DNA of 22,623 nt from the NCBI GenBank assembly GCA_016209865.1, contig JACQVL010000342.1:1-22623 (forward strand). The letters run 5' to 3'. Shown here in pieces: positions 22,051 to 22,623 of this stretch. The notes beneath the pieces are model-generated. The model ran no database searches and was not told where the DNA came from. It worked only from the letters and a program-made list of their open reading frames with translations. A program made the position numbers and the translations under genes. The stretch is from Candidatus Latescibacterota bacterium. Its GTDB lineage: Bacteria; JAAXHH01; JACQVL01. The number at the start of each line of letters is the position of its first letter. Positions within the stretch are counted from its first letter, which is position 1.

Positions 22051-22177
22051 GAGTATGGAAGTGTGGGGGTGTGAAGGTATGAGAGAATGAGGCGAGGGAA
22101 TGTCCTCTTTGGGCCTATACTCCCATACTCCCATACTCCCACACTTTCACGCTTTCACGCTTTCACGCTTCCATTCT
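22051..22177. repeat. Inverted octad arrays (GTATGG / CCATACT, TTCACGCT)
   Basis: The left array has 8-bp units GAGTATGG (22051), AAGTGTGG (22059), GGGTGTGA (22067), AGGTATGA (22075) and GAGAATGA (22083). The right array is eight units in exact register from 22114 to 22177: CCTATACT, then CCCATACT twice, CCCACACT, TTCACGCT three times, and TCCATTCT. A small GAGG/CCTC hairpin lies between them. The array ends two bases before the ATG of the next gene. Confidence 0.85.
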
Positions 22178-22179
22178 GT

Positions 22180-22461
22180 ATGAATCAGCCTGCCGAACAC
22201 CACCCAGATCGCCGCTTTATCGAGGCGGTTCGAGCCGCTGCCGCCGTCGATCCGCTGCCGACCGTCCGGCAGCTCGCCACGAACGTCGGGCTTTCCCCCG
22301 AAGACATCATCCACTACGTCCTCGTCCAGTGGGCGACCAGCGGCGCTGAGGCGCTGATGGCCACCAGTCCGCTCGCGCTCCGCCAATTGCGCGACGCGGC
22401 GGAAGCCGGGGATATTGAAAAAGTTCGAGGGATCGTTTCGTGGTTGCTTGAAGGGCAGTGA
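22180..22461 (+). CDS. Small conserved-looking protein of unknown function, possible HTH
   Basis: A 93-residue protein starting at ATG 22180 (MNQPAEHH). The open frame upstream to 22087 runs through the octad array and is not protein-like, so I reject the longer start. The segment PTVRQLATNVGLSPEDIIHYVLVQWA resembles a helix-turn-helix or winged-helix half, followed by a helical tail ending IVSWLLEGQ. No metal site, catalytic motif or membrane segment is visible. There is no clear ribosome site because the octad array abuts the start. Codon use looks like the neighbours, which supports coding. A DNA-binding role is a guess from the helix pattern only. Confidence 0.65.
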   Translation: MNQPAEHHPDRRFIEAVRAAAAVDPLPTVRQLATNVGLSPEDIIHYVLVQWATSGAEALMATSPLALRQLRDAAEAGDIEKVRGIVSWLLEGQ

Positions 22462-22524
22462 GGATGGAGCCACTTTAACAGCCTCTGTCTGATCCATGCG
22501 GCGGTGAGATCGCGTAGACCATTT

Positions 22525-22623
22525 CTAAAGCGGTTTTCTCACCCCCGCACTCACCCCCATCACCACCCCCGCCACCCCAATCCCCCAGATAGACGGCGTC
22601 AGGCCGTACACCCCGCGCCCATC
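22525..22623 (-). CDS. C-terminal fragment of a probable sodium:solute symporter (cut by window edge)
   Basis: The minus strand is open from the right edge to a TAG (complement of 22525-22527), giving 32 residues. They begin DGRGVYGLTPSIWGIG, continue through a hydrophobic stretch of Val, Gly and Ala, and end in VRKPL. A glycine/aromatic loop, a last membrane helix and a short basic-proline tail are typical of SSS-family transporter C-termini (the LFGINPAIWG-like ending). The gene converges on the small unknown gene; the 63-base gap between them shows only a weak GGTGAGA/TCTCACC inverted repeat. The assignment rests on a short fragment. Confidence 0.5.
   Translation of the reverse strand, partial: DGRGVYGLTPSIWGIGVAGVVMGVSAGVRKPL

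Noticed and set aside
22114-22177. CRISPR array
   Set aside because: Units are 8 bp without spacers; no cas genes are present.

Overview
This is a high-GC bacterial window (roughly 60-65% GC by eye) packed with metabolic genes. It holds no rRNA, tRNA, CRISPR array or transposase that I can see. The mix is tungsten-type aldehyde oxidoreductases, APC permeases, an enolase-superfamily dehydratase, two Gfo/Idh/MocA oxidoreductases, a ThuA-like protein, a sugar-phosphate-isomerase-like TIM barrel, NIPSNAP, TenA, HEPN/MNT and a bacilliredoxin. That mix, with the many short intergenic repeats, fits an environmental lineage of Chloroflexota type. Latescibacterota, Poribacteria or Armatimonadota would also fit. 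The lineage is an inference; no marker gene is present.

Layout. (1) Bases 1-12528 all read rightward. They hold a 5'-truncated and a complete aldehyde:ferredoxin oxidoreductase (AOR) in tandem, an FAD/NAD-type oxidoreductase, a HEPN/nucleotidyltransferase pair overlapping tenA, an APC permease coupled by ATGA overlaps to a galactonate-dehydratase-like enzyme and a methyltransferase, an orphan secreted protein, a Gfo/Idh/MocA oxidoreductase and a D-2-hydroxyacid dehydrogenase. (2) Bases 12639-18955 all read leftward: ThuA-like protein, cationic-amino-acid-type APC permease, inositol-monophosphatase-family phosphatase, NIPSNAP protein, class V aminotransferase and a ThDP-dependent acetolactate-synthase-like enzyme. 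(3) A 259-bp divergent regulatory region follows (18956-19214). (4) Bases 19215-22461 read rightward: second Gfo/Idh/MocA oxidoreductase, TIM-barrel isomerase, BrxA/BrxB bacilliredoxin and a small unknown protein. (5) The right edge cuts a leftward gene whose C-terminus looks like a sodium:solute symporter. No stretch over 300 bases lacks a gene.

Physiology (inference). The AOR pair plus flavoprotein suggests aldehyde/acid redox chemistry, probably NAD-linked. The rest looks like catabolism of sugar acids, polyols or inositol-like compounds, together with 2-oxoacid, hydroxyacid and amino acid interconversion. TenA salvages thiamine pyrimidine, the cofactor family used by the ThDP enzyme. The bacilliredoxin hints at bacillithiol.

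Most striking feature. Almost every intergenic gap carries a short degenerate tandem array with a strict 7-bp (sometimes 8-bp) period. The unit differs from gap to gap (for example ATTTTGG, AGGACGA, AGTGACG, ATTGCGG, GGTGGTC, ACGTTNNN). In most gaps two arrays face each other as inverted repeats, often around a small inner palindrome. The downstream arm usually sits just 5' of the next Shine-Dalgarno site. The arrays even supply start, stop and ribosome-binding sequences of neighbouring genes. They recall the heptanucleotide STRR repeats of cyanobacteria, but their paired, gap-specific arrangement is the observation here most worth follow-up.
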